The translations under genes were made by a program, and so were the position numbers. Positions 1 to 5,660 of a DNA stretch of 5,916 nt are shown here, one piece after another. How positions within the stretch are numbered: position 1 is the first letter of the stretch; every line of letters starts with the position of its first letter. This DNA is from an uncultured Eubacterium sp. (lineage in GTDB: Bacteria; Bacillota; Clostridia; Lachnospirales; Lachnospiraceae). Below the pieces are notes generated by a model that worked only from the letters and a program-made list of their open reading frames with translations, searched no databases and was not told the DNA's origin. Where the stretch lies: NCBI GenBank assembly GCA_937915825.1, contig CALGGT010000095.1, positions 1 to 5,916 of the forward strand, written 5' to 3'.

Positions 1-1
1 A

Positions 2-688
2 AAAGTATCTATTTCCAATACTGATTGTTATAACCGTGTTCTTGATGATAGAAGCTATTTTCAGATATATTATGAAAGAAATTCTGTACTTTTGATTTTA
101 GAACTAATTGAAAAATTAGAACAAAAAGGCGTAACCTTCCCGCTCCATCATACCGCCAATTCCGCGTCCATCCTGCAATTTAAGGAAAGTCACCTGGATA
201 TGGTACGTTCCGGGATCACCACCTATGGATTGTATCCTTCCGAAGAAGTGCCGAAATCCCTGCTGGAACTAAAACCCGCTATGCAATGGAAGTCCGAGAT
301 TATTATGTTAAAGGACATTCTTCCCCACACGCCGGTGGGATATGGAGAAACCTTTGTGGCAAACCGTGTAACGAAAGTGGCTACCATTCCCATCGGTTAT
401 GCGGATGGCGTGCGGCGTTCCATGTCGAATCGTGGTTTTGTCTTGATCCGGGGGAGGCGTGCTCCTGTTATCGGAAGAGTCTGCATGGATCAGTTTATGG
501 TGGACGTTACCGATATTCCGGGCGTTACGCTTAAGGATACCGTTACGTTATTGGGAAGGGATCAAGAGGAGGAGATCCGAGCTGAAGAAATGGCGGTTTG
601 GTCCGATTCCTTTCATTATGAATTGGTTACTTCCATTCGTTCCCGGGTTCCCCGAAAATATAGAAGAAAGAGAAGAGATGACACATGA
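2..688 (+). CDS. alr: Alanine racemase, 5'-truncated (C-terminal part)
   Basis: PLP-dependent enzyme that converts L-alanine to D-alanine for peptidoglycan; cytoplasmic. The frame is open to the window edge; an internal TTG at 92 is only the first possible start inside the window. Counting from that TTG, visible family motifs are HTANSA (20-25), RSGITTYG (39-46, with the PLP-phosphate-contacting Arg), VGYGETF (82-88), IPIGYADG (99-106) with Tyr103 matching the catalytic Tyr265 of the Geobacillus enzyme, and GRVCMDQFMVD (128-138), the substrate-binding Met-Asp loop. The PLP lysine and most of the N-terminal barrel lie outside or are missing, so integrity cannot be judged. The first ~40 codons are AT-rich and match the family poorly; only an SYFxxxYxR pattern near positions 56-85 looks Alr-like. 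The stop overlaps the next start (ATGA, 685-688), indicating translational coupling. Identity is near certain from codon ~15 of the TTG frame onward; the 5' end is doubtful. Confidence 0.85.
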   Translation, partial: KVSISNTDCYNRVLDDRSYFQIYYERNSVLLILELIEKLEQKGVTFPLHHTANSASILQFKESHLDMVRSGITTYGLYPSEEVPKSLLELKPAMQWKSEIIMLKDILPHTPVGYGETFVANRVTKVATIPIGYADGVRRSMSNRGFVLIRGRRAPVIGRVCMDQFMVDVTDIPGVTLKDTVTLLGRDQEEEIRAEEMAVWSDSFHYELVTSIRSRVPRKYRRKRRDDT

Positions 689-1314
689 GAATCGGATTAG
701 TACGACATTTTAAAGTGAATTGCCCCCATAAAGCGTTTATGACCTCGGAAGAATTTCGCGTTTGGTCTGAAAAATACGAGCATGCCGGAGTGTTTAAGAA
801 ACAAGTGAACATGGCAGGTATTCATTGGGATATTTGTTATTCCAGCGACTTAGAACGCGCTGTGACTACGGCGAAGGAAGTTTACAGCGGAAATATTTAC
901 CTCGATCATTTGTTAAGAGAAGTGGATAATGCCCCGTTTATAAACACGTCCCGCATTCATTTGCCCTTTTTTATGTGGCATTTTTTCGGACGTTTGGCAT
1001 GGTTTTTTAAATCCAAGAGTCAACCGGAAAGCATTGGTGATACCAGACGAAGAGTTCGAACGTTCATCCGTAATATCGATTGGGACAAGGACAATGTTTT
1101 AATCGTATCCCACGGCTTTTTGATCTTTAATCTGATCTATGAGCTGTTCCGTTTGGGATTTACAGGGAAAGAACTGCGCCACGTAAAGAACGGATTTCTG
1201 TATATTTACGAAATACCGGATTATAGAAGGCCCTTCCAATACAAGAAAAACAAGGATGATGCGTCAACCTTTGAGGAGTATTTACATGAAAATCACAATA
1301 CTGGCGGTAGGTAA
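685..1314 (+). CDS. Histidine phosphatase superfamily protein (phosphoglycerate-mutase-like fold)
   Basis: A 209-residue protein of the histidine phosphatase (branch 1, PGAM/CobC-like) superfamily, which uses a phospho-histidine intermediate. Visible catalytic set: LVRH at 5-8 (Arg7, His8 as nucleophile), SSDLERA at 53-59 (Arg58), Glu79 in LLREVD as likely acid, and VSHG at 141-144 (second His143). The usual RHG triad reads RHF, a change seen in divergent members. An insert at about 84-115 is rich in Phe, Trp and His with no counterpart I recognise, probably a substrate-specific cap. The substrate cannot be told from sequence; sugar phosphate, nucleotide or cofactor phosphatase are all possible, so no gene symbol is given. 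There is no signal peptide, so it is cytoplasmic. The start ATG overlaps the alr stop. The 3' end overlaps rlmH by 29 nt in another frame, so the last ten residues are encoded inside the rlmH start region. Confidence 0.88.
   Translation: MRIGLVRHFKVNCPHKAFMTSEEFRVWSEKYEHAGVFKKQVNMAGIHWDICYSSDLERAVTTAKEVYSGNIYLDHLLREVDNAPFINTSRIHLPFFMWHFFGRLAWFFKSKSQPESIGDTRRRVRTFIRNIDWDKDNVLIVSHGFLIFNLIYELFRLGFTGKELRHVKNGFLYIYEIPDYRRPFQYKKNKDDASTFEEYLHENHNTGGR
1273..1278 (+). promoter_or_regulatory. Ribosome binding site deciding the rlmH start
   Basis: GAGGAG lies 7 nt before the ATG at 1286. This fixes the rlmH start there rather than at the in-frame ATGs at 1256 and 1259, which would add a non-homologous ten-residue tail. 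The site lies within the end of the phosphatase gene. Confidence 0.8.
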
Positions 1315-1765
1315 GGTTAAGGAACCCTACTTACGAGAAGGAATCCAGGAGTTTTCCAAACGTCTTTCCAAATACGTTCAGTTAGAAATTCTGGAGGTTG
1401 AGGATGAAAAAACAAAAGAACACGCCTCGCCCAGGGAAGATGAGATCGTAAAAGATCGGGAGGGGGAACGGCTGTTAAAGAAAATTCCGGACCGCGCCTA
1501 TGTGATCGGTCTTGCGATCGACGGAAAAAAATACGATTCCGTAGGGTTTGCGCGCTATTTGGAAGACCTGGGTGTAAAAGGAGAAAGTCATTTGGTATTT
1601 GTGATCGGCGGCTCCTTAGGGCTAAGTGAAAAGGTATTACAATGTGCCGATCAAAAAGTTAGTTTTTCAGATATGACCTTTCCCCATCAGATGATGCGAT
1701 TGATCCTGTTGGAACAGATCTATCGCAGTTATCGGATACGAAATCAAGAACCTTATCATAAATAA
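1286..1765 (+). CDS. rlmH: 23S rRNA (pseudouridine1915-N3)-methyltransferase RlmH
   Basis: SPOUT-class methyltransferase that uses SAM to methylate pseudouridine 1915 in helix 69 of 23S rRNA on assembled 70S ribosomes. The 159-residue product matches the family length (about 155-159). It begins MKITILAVGKVKEPYL, typical of the family. The trefoil-knot SAM site is seen as FVIGGSLGL (105-113), then MTFPHQMMRLILLEQIYRSYRI (130-151) and the near-invariant C-terminal PYHK (156-159). The linker before that end reads RNQE where RGE is usual, a mild variation. The start was chosen by homology and by the GAGGAG site. It overlaps the phosphatase by 29 nt and is probably co-transcribed with it and with alr. 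No terminator was seen in the 48 nt that follow, so the hydrolase downstream may share the transcript. Confidence 0.96.
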   Translation: MKITILAVGKVKEPYLREGIQEFSKRLSKYVQLEILEVEDEKTKEHASPREDEIVKDREGERLLKKIPDRAYVIGLAIDGKKYDSVGFARYLEDLGVKGESHLVFVIGGSLGLSEKVLQCADQKVSFSDMTFPHQMMRLILLEQIYRSYRIRNQEPYHK

Positions 1766-1800
1766 TGCAGTCGTACGCTGACATTCTATTAGATGAACAT

Positions 1801-1807
1801 GGAGGAG
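1801..1807 (+). promoter_or_regulatory. Ribosome binding site deciding the SGNH hydrolase start
   Basis: GGAGGAG stands 6 nt before the ATG at 1814. An in-frame ATG at 1793 has no comparable site ahead of it and would place this strong Shine-Dalgarno inside the coding region. The shorter start is therefore preferred. Confidence 0.75.
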
Positions 1808-1813
1808 AAACTT

Positions 1814-3511
1814 ATGAGTGGACCTGTAGCACCGAAAGATCCAACCAAAAAGAGACCTGCGATCTACCTTATGCTGGATTCCAATATTGCCGGAAAACCT
1901 TGGGAAAATGGTAAGATCCAGGATGTCAATTACATGGATAACCGATTGTTAAGTCAGGTAAAAGGAATCTGTGAGGAAATCGATGAAGAGATTTTGAATT
2001 TATTGGCTCACACCAATACCTTTCGTCAATTGGTACATAGCATCGGTATTTCCATTACCGCAACCAAAGAAGAAGAAAAAGATTCCCACGTGGAATTTAT
2101 GTTACATACCTATGGGGTGGAAGACAAATACAATTCCGGAGAGAAGATCCGGGTGCTTTGCCCCTGTAATGGAGAAGAGCAAACAATCCTTTTGGAAGAT
2201 ACCGAGATCGGCCTTAAAGACGATATCATCGGCGCGTTGTATTTTACTTTTCCGGAGGAATGCCAAAGTGCCATAACCACCATTAAATTCTATTTAAATG
2301 ACGGCTATCAGGTGCCGGAGGTTCAAGTGGACCCGCCGGTAGACTTTCAATCCAACCGTTATCATGAGATGATCGAGAATTCTCTCTATTCCCTGGGAAA
2401 TGTAAAACGTTTGAAAAAAGCCATTGAGAAAGCTAAGAAAGCCCATGACGTGACCATTGCTTACATTGGCGGATCCATTACCCAGGGGGCAGGGGCAAAA
2501 CCCATTCACACGGAATGTTACGCCTATCGTTCCTATCAGGGGTTTTGTGATCGATTTGCCAAAGACCCTTCTAAGATGCACTTTGTAAAAGCAGGCGTGG
2601 GTGGAACTTCTTCGGAATTGGGAATGCTTCGTTACGAACCGGAAGTCACCCAAAACGGTACCATTGTACCGGATGTGGTTATGGTGGAATTCGCGGTAAA
2701 CGATGAAGGGGATGAGACCAAGGGCATATGCTTTGAGTCTCTGATCCGCAAGATCGCCAACGGTCCGGGAAATCCTGCGGTGATCCTGGTATTTTCCGTA
2801 TTTATGAACGAATGGAATCTGGAAGATCGACTGGTCCCGATCGGAACATACTACGACCTTCCCATGGTAAGTATCAAGAAAGCGGTAGTGCCCCAATTTC
2901 GCCTAACACCGTCCGTTATTACCAAACGCCAATTCTTCTATGATATTTTTCATCCCACCAACGACGGACACCGGATCATGGGAGACTGCTTGATCCATCT
3001 ATTTGAAAAGGTGGACGGATCTCCGGATGTTCCGGAAGAATCGGATTTTCAAAAGCCGCCTCGCATGGGAAATGATTTTGAAGAGGTCCTTACCTTGGAT
3101 CAAACCAATGTACAAGAATATTTTCCGGTGGAAGAAAAGGGATTTGATCATAAGGATCCGGCTCTTCAAAATGTAGAGAGAAATCTATCCCTGGATCCCT
3201 CGCCGGTATTTCCCAATGGCTGGCATAAGACGGAAGAAGAGGAAGACGCTTTCTTTTCTTTCCGGGTAGAGGCTAAGAAGCTTCTGCTTATTACCAAGGA
3301 CTCCGGAGAACCCGCTTACGGGAAAGCGGACGTTTACGTCGACGGCAACATCGCCCGCACCATAGATCCACTGGAAAATGGCTGGGATCATACCAATGCC
3401 CAGATCATCCTAAATGAGAAGGAATCAAAGGATCATTCGATCAAGGTGGTTATGCATCCGGGCGATGAAAAAAAGAGATTTACGATTTTGGGGATCGGAA
3501 TCGTTCGTTAA
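1814..3511 (+). CDS. SGNH/GDSL-family hydrolase with N- and C-terminal accessory domains (putative carbohydrate esterase)
   Basis: A 565-residue protein with a central SGNH hydrolase domain (about residues 205-395). Block I is IGGSITQG with nucleophile Ser221, block II GVGGTSS (261-267) gives the oxyanion Gly, block III VEFAVND has Asn296, and block V DIFHPTNDGH carries Asp377 and His380. The catalytic set is thus complete. Residues 1-180 form a separate region, beta-rich by eye, with a CPC at 116-118, that I do not recognise. A charged linker (about 395-460) leads to a C-terminal region (about 465-565) that looks like a beta-sandwich, with a KADVYVDG segment as in carbohydrate-binding or esterase-accessory modules. 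There is no signal peptide or membrane segment, so it is probably cytoplasmic. Related proteins are annotated only as SGNH/GDSL hydrolases; deacetylation of imported oligosaccharides is an inference. The start at 1814 follows GGAGGAG; an ATG at 1793 would add seven residues. The stop overlaps that of the convergent CoA-transferase gene. Confidence 0.88.
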   Translation: MSGPVAPKDPTKKRPAIYLMLDSNIAGKPWENGKIQDVNYMDNRLLSQVKGICEEIDEEILNLLAHTNTFRQLVHSIGISITATKEEEKDSHVEFMLHTYGVEDKYNSGEKIRVLCPCNGEEQTILLEDTEIGLKDDIIGALYFTFPEECQSAITTIKFYLNDGYQVPEVQVDPPVDFQSNRYHEMIENSLYSLGNVKRLKKAIEKAKKAHDVTIAYIGGSITQGAGAKPIHTECYAYRSYQGFCDRFAKDPSKMHFVKAGVGGTSSELGMLRYEPEVTQNGTIVPDVVMVEFAVNDEGDETKGICFESLIRKIANGPGNPAVILVFSVFMNEWNLEDRLVPIGTYYDLPMVSIKKAVVPQFRLTPSVITKRQFFYDIFHPTNDGHRIMGDCLIHLFEKVDGSPDVPEESDFQKPPRMGNDFEEVLTLDQTNVQEYFPVEEKGFDHKDPALQNVERNLSLDPSPVFPNGWHKTEEEEDAFFSFRVEAKKLLLITKDSGEPAYGKADVYVDGNIARTIDPLENGWDHTNAQIILNEKESKDHSIKVVMHPGDEKKRFTILGIGIVR

Positions 3512-4851
3512 GAGCGGTTGGTTCTTCTCCAAATGTTCATTTTTTCCGCTTCTTTGATCAAATCATCCCGGAAATCCGGATGGGCCAATTGAATTAATGC
3601 TTCTGCGCGTTCCCAGGCGGAAAGACCTTTTAGATTCACCATTCCATATTCGGTTACAAAATAATGAACACAGGATCTGGTATCCGTTACAATGGATCCG
3701 TCCGCCAAAGTCGGGCGGATTCTGGAAACCAAATTTCCTTGTTTATCGGTAAAGGTGGAAGAGCAGCAGATAAAGCTTTTTCCGCCTTTGGATAGATAGG
3801 CTCCCATAACGAAATCCAATTGTCCGCCGGCACCGCTGATGTTTCTGGTTCCGGCGCTTTCAGCATTGATCTGCCCATAAAGGTCAATGTCAATGGTATT
3901 GTTAATGGAAATAAAATTATCCAATTTGCTTACCACACGAACATCGTTGGTATAATCCACCGGTGCGCTCATGCATTCCGGATTATCGTCTAAGAAATCA
4001 TAAAGTTTTTTCGTTCCGGCGCCGAACGCATAGGTTTGACGATAGCGGTCAATGTTCTTATTCGCGCCGGTGATCTTGCCAGCCTTGGTAATATCTACAA
4101 ACGCGTCTACATACATTTCCGTATGAACCCCCAAATCCTTTAGATCACTTTCCGCGATCAACGTACCTACCGCGTTGGGCATACCGCCAATTCCTAACTG
4201 CAAACAGGCTCCATTGGGGATCTGTTCCACGATCAATTTGGCAACGGCCTGATCCACCTCCGTGGTTTTTGTGGCGCCGCCCATTTCCGCGATGGGAGGA
4301 TTATCCCCTTCGATAATATAGGTGACATCGGAAATATGAATCCCATTTTCGCTGCCGCCTAAGCAACGGGGCATATTTTCATTTACTTCCACAACAAGGA
4401 TCTCCGCCCGTTCACAAACCGCACCCAAATGGGAAGCGCTTGGACCAAAGTTAAAATATCCATGGGCATCCATGGGGCCTACCTGAAAGTAAGCGATGCG
4501 AGAGGGATTGGGAAGATCCCTGTAATATCTGGGAAGCTCGGAATAACGAATGGGCGCGTAGAAAGAGAATCCTTCCTTCGCGGCTTTCCGTTCGATTCCT
4601 CCCATATGCCAGGAATTCCAGGTTAAATGTTCAGCCGGGTTTTCAATCTTGAAGATTTCCGGCTCCCACATAAGAATTCCGCCACGAAAATGGACGTTCG
4701 TCATATTTTTTACACGATCTGCAATGGCATGGTCCACCTTCACCGGTGTATTCACCGTCCATCCATAATCGATAAAATCCCCGGATTTAATAAAAGAAGC
4801 AGCTGTTTCCGGGCTCGTCAGCTTCTCTTTGTACATCGATTCATAATCCAT
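3508..4851 (-). CDS. but: Butyryl-CoA:acetate CoA-transferase (acetyl-CoA hydrolase/transferase family)
   Basis: Transfers CoA from butyryl-CoA to acetate, releasing butyrate and acetyl-CoA: the last step of butyrate formation in many gut Clostridia. The 447-residue length fits the family. Segments characteristic of But are AEHLTWNSWHM (73-83) and AFVDITKAG (250-258), which correspond to the two regions commonly used to detect but genes. Also visible are VNENMPRCLGG (156-166), the CoA-site loop QLGIGGMPNAVG (218-229), Glu245 in HTEMYVDAF as the probable covalent glutamate, and INAESAGTRNISGAGGQLDFVMGAYLSKGGKSF toward the end. A close relative, 4-hydroxybutyrate CoA-transferase, is the main alternative; the WNSWHM segment and the neighbouring thiolase favour But. 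GGAGGA lies 8 nt before the ATG. Transcription runs away from coaD; it has its own promoter in the divergent region. It ends tail-to-tail with the hydrolase, with no spacer and no clear terminator. Confidence 0.9.
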   Translation of the reverse strand: MDYESMYKEKLTSPETAASFIKSGDFIDYGWTVNTPVKVDHAIADRVKNMTNVHFRGGILMWEPEIFKIENPAEHLTWNSWHMGGIERKAAKEGFSFYAPIRYSELPRYYRDLPNPSRIAYFQVGPMDAHGYFNFGPSASHLGAVCERAEILVVEVNENMPRCLGGSENGIHISDVTYIIEGDNPPIAEMGGATKTTEVDQAVAKLIVEQIPNGACLQLGIGGMPNAVGTLIAESDLKDLGVHTEMYVDAFVDITKAGKITGANKNIDRYRQTYAFGAGTKKLYDFLDDNPECMSAPVDYTNDVRVVSKLDNFISINNTIDIDLYGQINAESAGTRNISGAGGQLDFVMGAYLSKGGKSFICCSSTFTDKQGNLVSRIRPTLADGSIVTDTRSCVHYFVTEYGMVNLKGLSAWERAEALIQLAHPDFRDDLIKEAEKMNIWRRTNRS

Positions 4852-4859
4852 AGATTGAT

Positions 4860-4865
4860 TCCTCC
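4860..4865 (-). promoter_or_regulatory. Ribosome binding site of the CoA-transferase gene
   Basis: Read on the minus strand this is GGAGGA, 8 nt before the ATG at 4851-4849. It supports that start, which also gives the N-terminus expected for the family. Confidence 0.8.
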
Positions 4866-4881
4866 GTATTTTCGTTGTAAA

Positions 4882-4893
4882 ATTTCATGAAAT
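4882..4893. promoter_or_regulatory. Perfect 12-bp palindrome at the but transcription start, possible operator
   Basis: ATTTCATGAAAT is its own reverse complement. It lies directly downstream of the minus-strand -10 box (4894-4899), so it should cover the transcription start of the CoA-transferase gene, a typical place for a repressor site. I cannot name a regulator. AT-rich palindromes of this length can occur by chance, so confidence is low. Confidence 0.35.
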
Positions 4894-4922
4894 ATTGTAT
4901 CATTTTACTATGGAAAGTGCAA
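4894..4922 (-). promoter_or_regulatory. Sigma-A type promoter for the CoA-transferase gene
   Basis: On the minus strand, TTGCAC (4922-4917) is separated by exactly 17 nt from TACAAT (4899-4894). The -10 matches consensus at five of six positions and the -35 at three. The predicted start near 4887 gives a leader of about 36 nt before the ATG, with the ribosome site in it. The region upstream of the -35 holds A/T tracts (about 4930-4943) that could act as an UP element. Confidence 0.6.
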
Positions 4923-4956
4923 GGCGGGAAAAAAATAAAAAAAGATTGATAATTAT

Positions 4957-4988
4957 TTGACAAAGCAGAAAATAGGTGATAGTATAAT
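4957..4988 (+). promoter_or_regulatory. Sigma-A type promoter for coaD-thl
   Basis: A perfect -35 TTGACA (4957-4962) is followed by TAGTAT (4980-4985) at 17-nt spacing, and by a perfect TATAAT (4983-4988) at 20-nt spacing. The overlap leaves the exact -10 uncertain, but the region is clearly promoter-like. The start would fall near 4992-4996, giving a long leader of about 138 nt before coaD. It is back-to-back with the but promoter; the two -35 boxes are 34 nt apart. Confidence 0.65.
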
Positions 4989-5006
4989 AGAGTAGTTCCA
5001 ATTAGA

Positions 5007-5024
5007 TTGTGAAAAATTTAACAA
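5007..5024. promoter_or_regulatory. Rex-type redox operator
   Basis: TTGTGAAAAATTTAACAA fits the 18-bp Rex operator pattern known from Clostridia and other Firmicutes, TTGTTAA-N4-TTAACAA, with one difference (G for T in the left arm; TTGTGA arms are standard in other Rex sites). It is flanked by A and T that extend the symmetry. Rex binds DNA when NADH is low and is released by NADH; known targets include fermentation and butyrate genes. The site begins about 18 nt after the -10 box of the plus-strand promoter, where bound Rex would block initiation or early elongation toward coaD and thl. It lies about 85 bp upstream of the but -35, so an effect on but is less certain. The regulator gene is not in this window. 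Confidence 0.7.
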
Positions 5025-5025
5025 T

Positions 5026-5120
5026 ATCACACATGGAACGTCACGTTGTGTTCGATCGATCGATAAAAAGGAACCGAAGATTCGGTTATGTTCGGAATAT
5101 CATCGAAATAAACGGAAGAA
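5026..5120 (+). other. Structured leader of the coaD transcript, no known riboswitch recognised
   Basis: The long leader contains several symmetric elements: GTTCCA (4995-5000) complementary to TGGAAC (5034-5039), bracketing the Rex-like site; AACGTCACGTT (5037-5047); a perfect TCGATCGATCGA palindrome (5052-5063); and AACCGAA-GA-TTCGGTT (5072-5087), able to form a hairpin of six to seven pairs. No U-run follows any of these, so they are not intrinsic terminators. I do not recognise a known riboswitch class, and function is unknown. Confidence 0.35.
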
Positions 5121-5132
5121 AAGAGGGATTGT

Positions 5133-5600
5133 ATGTTGAAAATCGCCTTATTTCCGGGAAGTTTTGACCCTTTAACCAATGGACATGTAAGCATGATCCG
5201 AAAAGCATGTACCTTTGTAGATCAGGTTTATGTAGGAATTTTAAACAATCCGGATAAAATCCCTTTGTTCACTGTGGAGCAAAGAGTGGAGATGGCGACA
5301 AAGGTCTTTCAAGGAAATTCTCAAGTGAAGGTTGGTTCCTTTGAGGGACTGACGGTAGAGTACGCGAAGAAGATCGGCGCGTCTTTGTTGATCCGGGGTC
5401 TTCGTAATGAGCAAGATTATGCGATGGAAAGAGATCTGGCCCTGGCCAATCGCTACCTGGCTCCGGAATTGGAAACCGTATTTTTAGTATCGGATCCGGA
5501 CATGTCCTATGTCAGTTCCAGTTCGGTTAAGGAACTTTGGTCTCATCATATTTTACCTGTGGATTTTGTACCCGGTGAAATATTGGATTATTTTAAATAA
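5133..5600 (+). CDS. coaD: Phosphopantetheine adenylyltransferase
   Basis: Catalyses the reversible step ATP + 4'-phosphopantetheine to dephospho-CoA + PPi, the fourth of the five steps from pantothenate to CoA; cytoplasmic, normally a hexamer. The 155-residue product is of usual family length. The nucleotidyltransferase signature is GSFDPLTNGH (9-18) with T/HxGH ending at His18. Lys42 (NPDK), Arg88 and Arg91 (IRGLRNEQDY) and the SSSSVKEL segment (128-135) match the E. coli active-site pattern in position and spacing. AAGAGGG lies 5 nt before the ATG. It is the first gene behind a promoter with a Rex-like operator and is followed 60 nt later by thiolase. In many Firmicutes coaD sits beside rsmD and recG instead, so this placement next to fermentation genes is unusual and suggests linked control of CoA supply and CoA-dependent fermentation. 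Confidence 0.97.
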   Translation: MLKIALFPGSFDPLTNGHVSMIRKACTFVDQVYVGILNNPDKIPLFTVEQRVEMATKVFQGNSQVKVGSFEGLTVEYAKKIGASLLIRGLRNEQDYAMERDLALANRYLAPELETVFLVSDPDMSYVSSSSVKELWSHHILPVDFVPGEILDYFK

Positions 5601-5602
5601 TT

Positions 5603-5631
5603 GAATAGAATCGGATTCATTCCGTTTTCTT
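5603..5631 (+). terminator. Weak hairpin plus T-rich tract between coaD and thl, possible attenuator
   Basis: GAATAGAA and TTCATTC can pair (seven pairs with one bulged A, loop TCGGA), or alternatively CGGA and TCCG can pair (5612-5615 with 5621-5624) directly before TTTTCTT. Both stems are short, so at most this is a leaky terminator or a processing site that would set the coaD to thl ratio. It may be chance. Confidence 0.25.
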
Positions 5632-5642
5632 AAATACATTTC

Positions 5643-5650
5643 AAGGAGGA
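5643..5650 (+). promoter_or_regulatory. Strong ribosome binding site of the thiolase gene
   Basis: AAGGAGGA, close to a perfect anti-16S match, lies 10 nt before the ATG at 5661 with an A/T-rich spacer. Such a strong site fits a highly expressed central fermentation enzyme. Confidence 0.8.
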
Positions 5651-5660
5651 ATTTAAAATT

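Noticed and set aside
1256..1285. Upstream in-frame ATGs for rlmH
   Set aside because: They would add ten residues absent from the RlmH family and ignore the well-placed GAGGAG before 1286.
1766..1813. Terminator or promoter between rlmH and the hydrolase
   Set aside because: No hairpin with a T-run and no paired -35/-10 boxes could be made out in these 48 nt.
2294..2896. A 200-codon open frame on the minus strand
   Set aside because: It lies wholly inside the SGNH hydrolase catalytic region, has no ribosome site or recognisable protein motif, and is explained as an antisense shadow of a real gene.
3468..3503. Possible terminator for the CoA-transferase (CGATT/AATCG arms with a T7 run on the minus strand)
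   Set aside because: The stem is only five pairs with a long loop, and the T-run starts 8 nt after it, so it is not a convincing intrinsic terminator; it is also inside hydrolase coding sequence.
3531..3545. AAATG-TT-CATTT followed by Ts as a terminator for the hydrolase
   Set aside because: The stem is entirely A/T except one pair, the loop is too small, and it lies in conserved But C-terminal coding sequence.
4429..4890. Two plus-strand open frames opposite the CoA-transferase N-terminus
   Set aside because: Their translations show no family motifs, they mirror well-conserved But coding sequence, and no ribosome binding site precedes them.
4875..4892. Second Rex-like site near the but start (TTGTAAAATTTCATGAAA)
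   Set aside because: Only the left arm resembles a Rex half-site; the right arm lacks the ACAA end, so the simple 12-bp palindrome is the better description.
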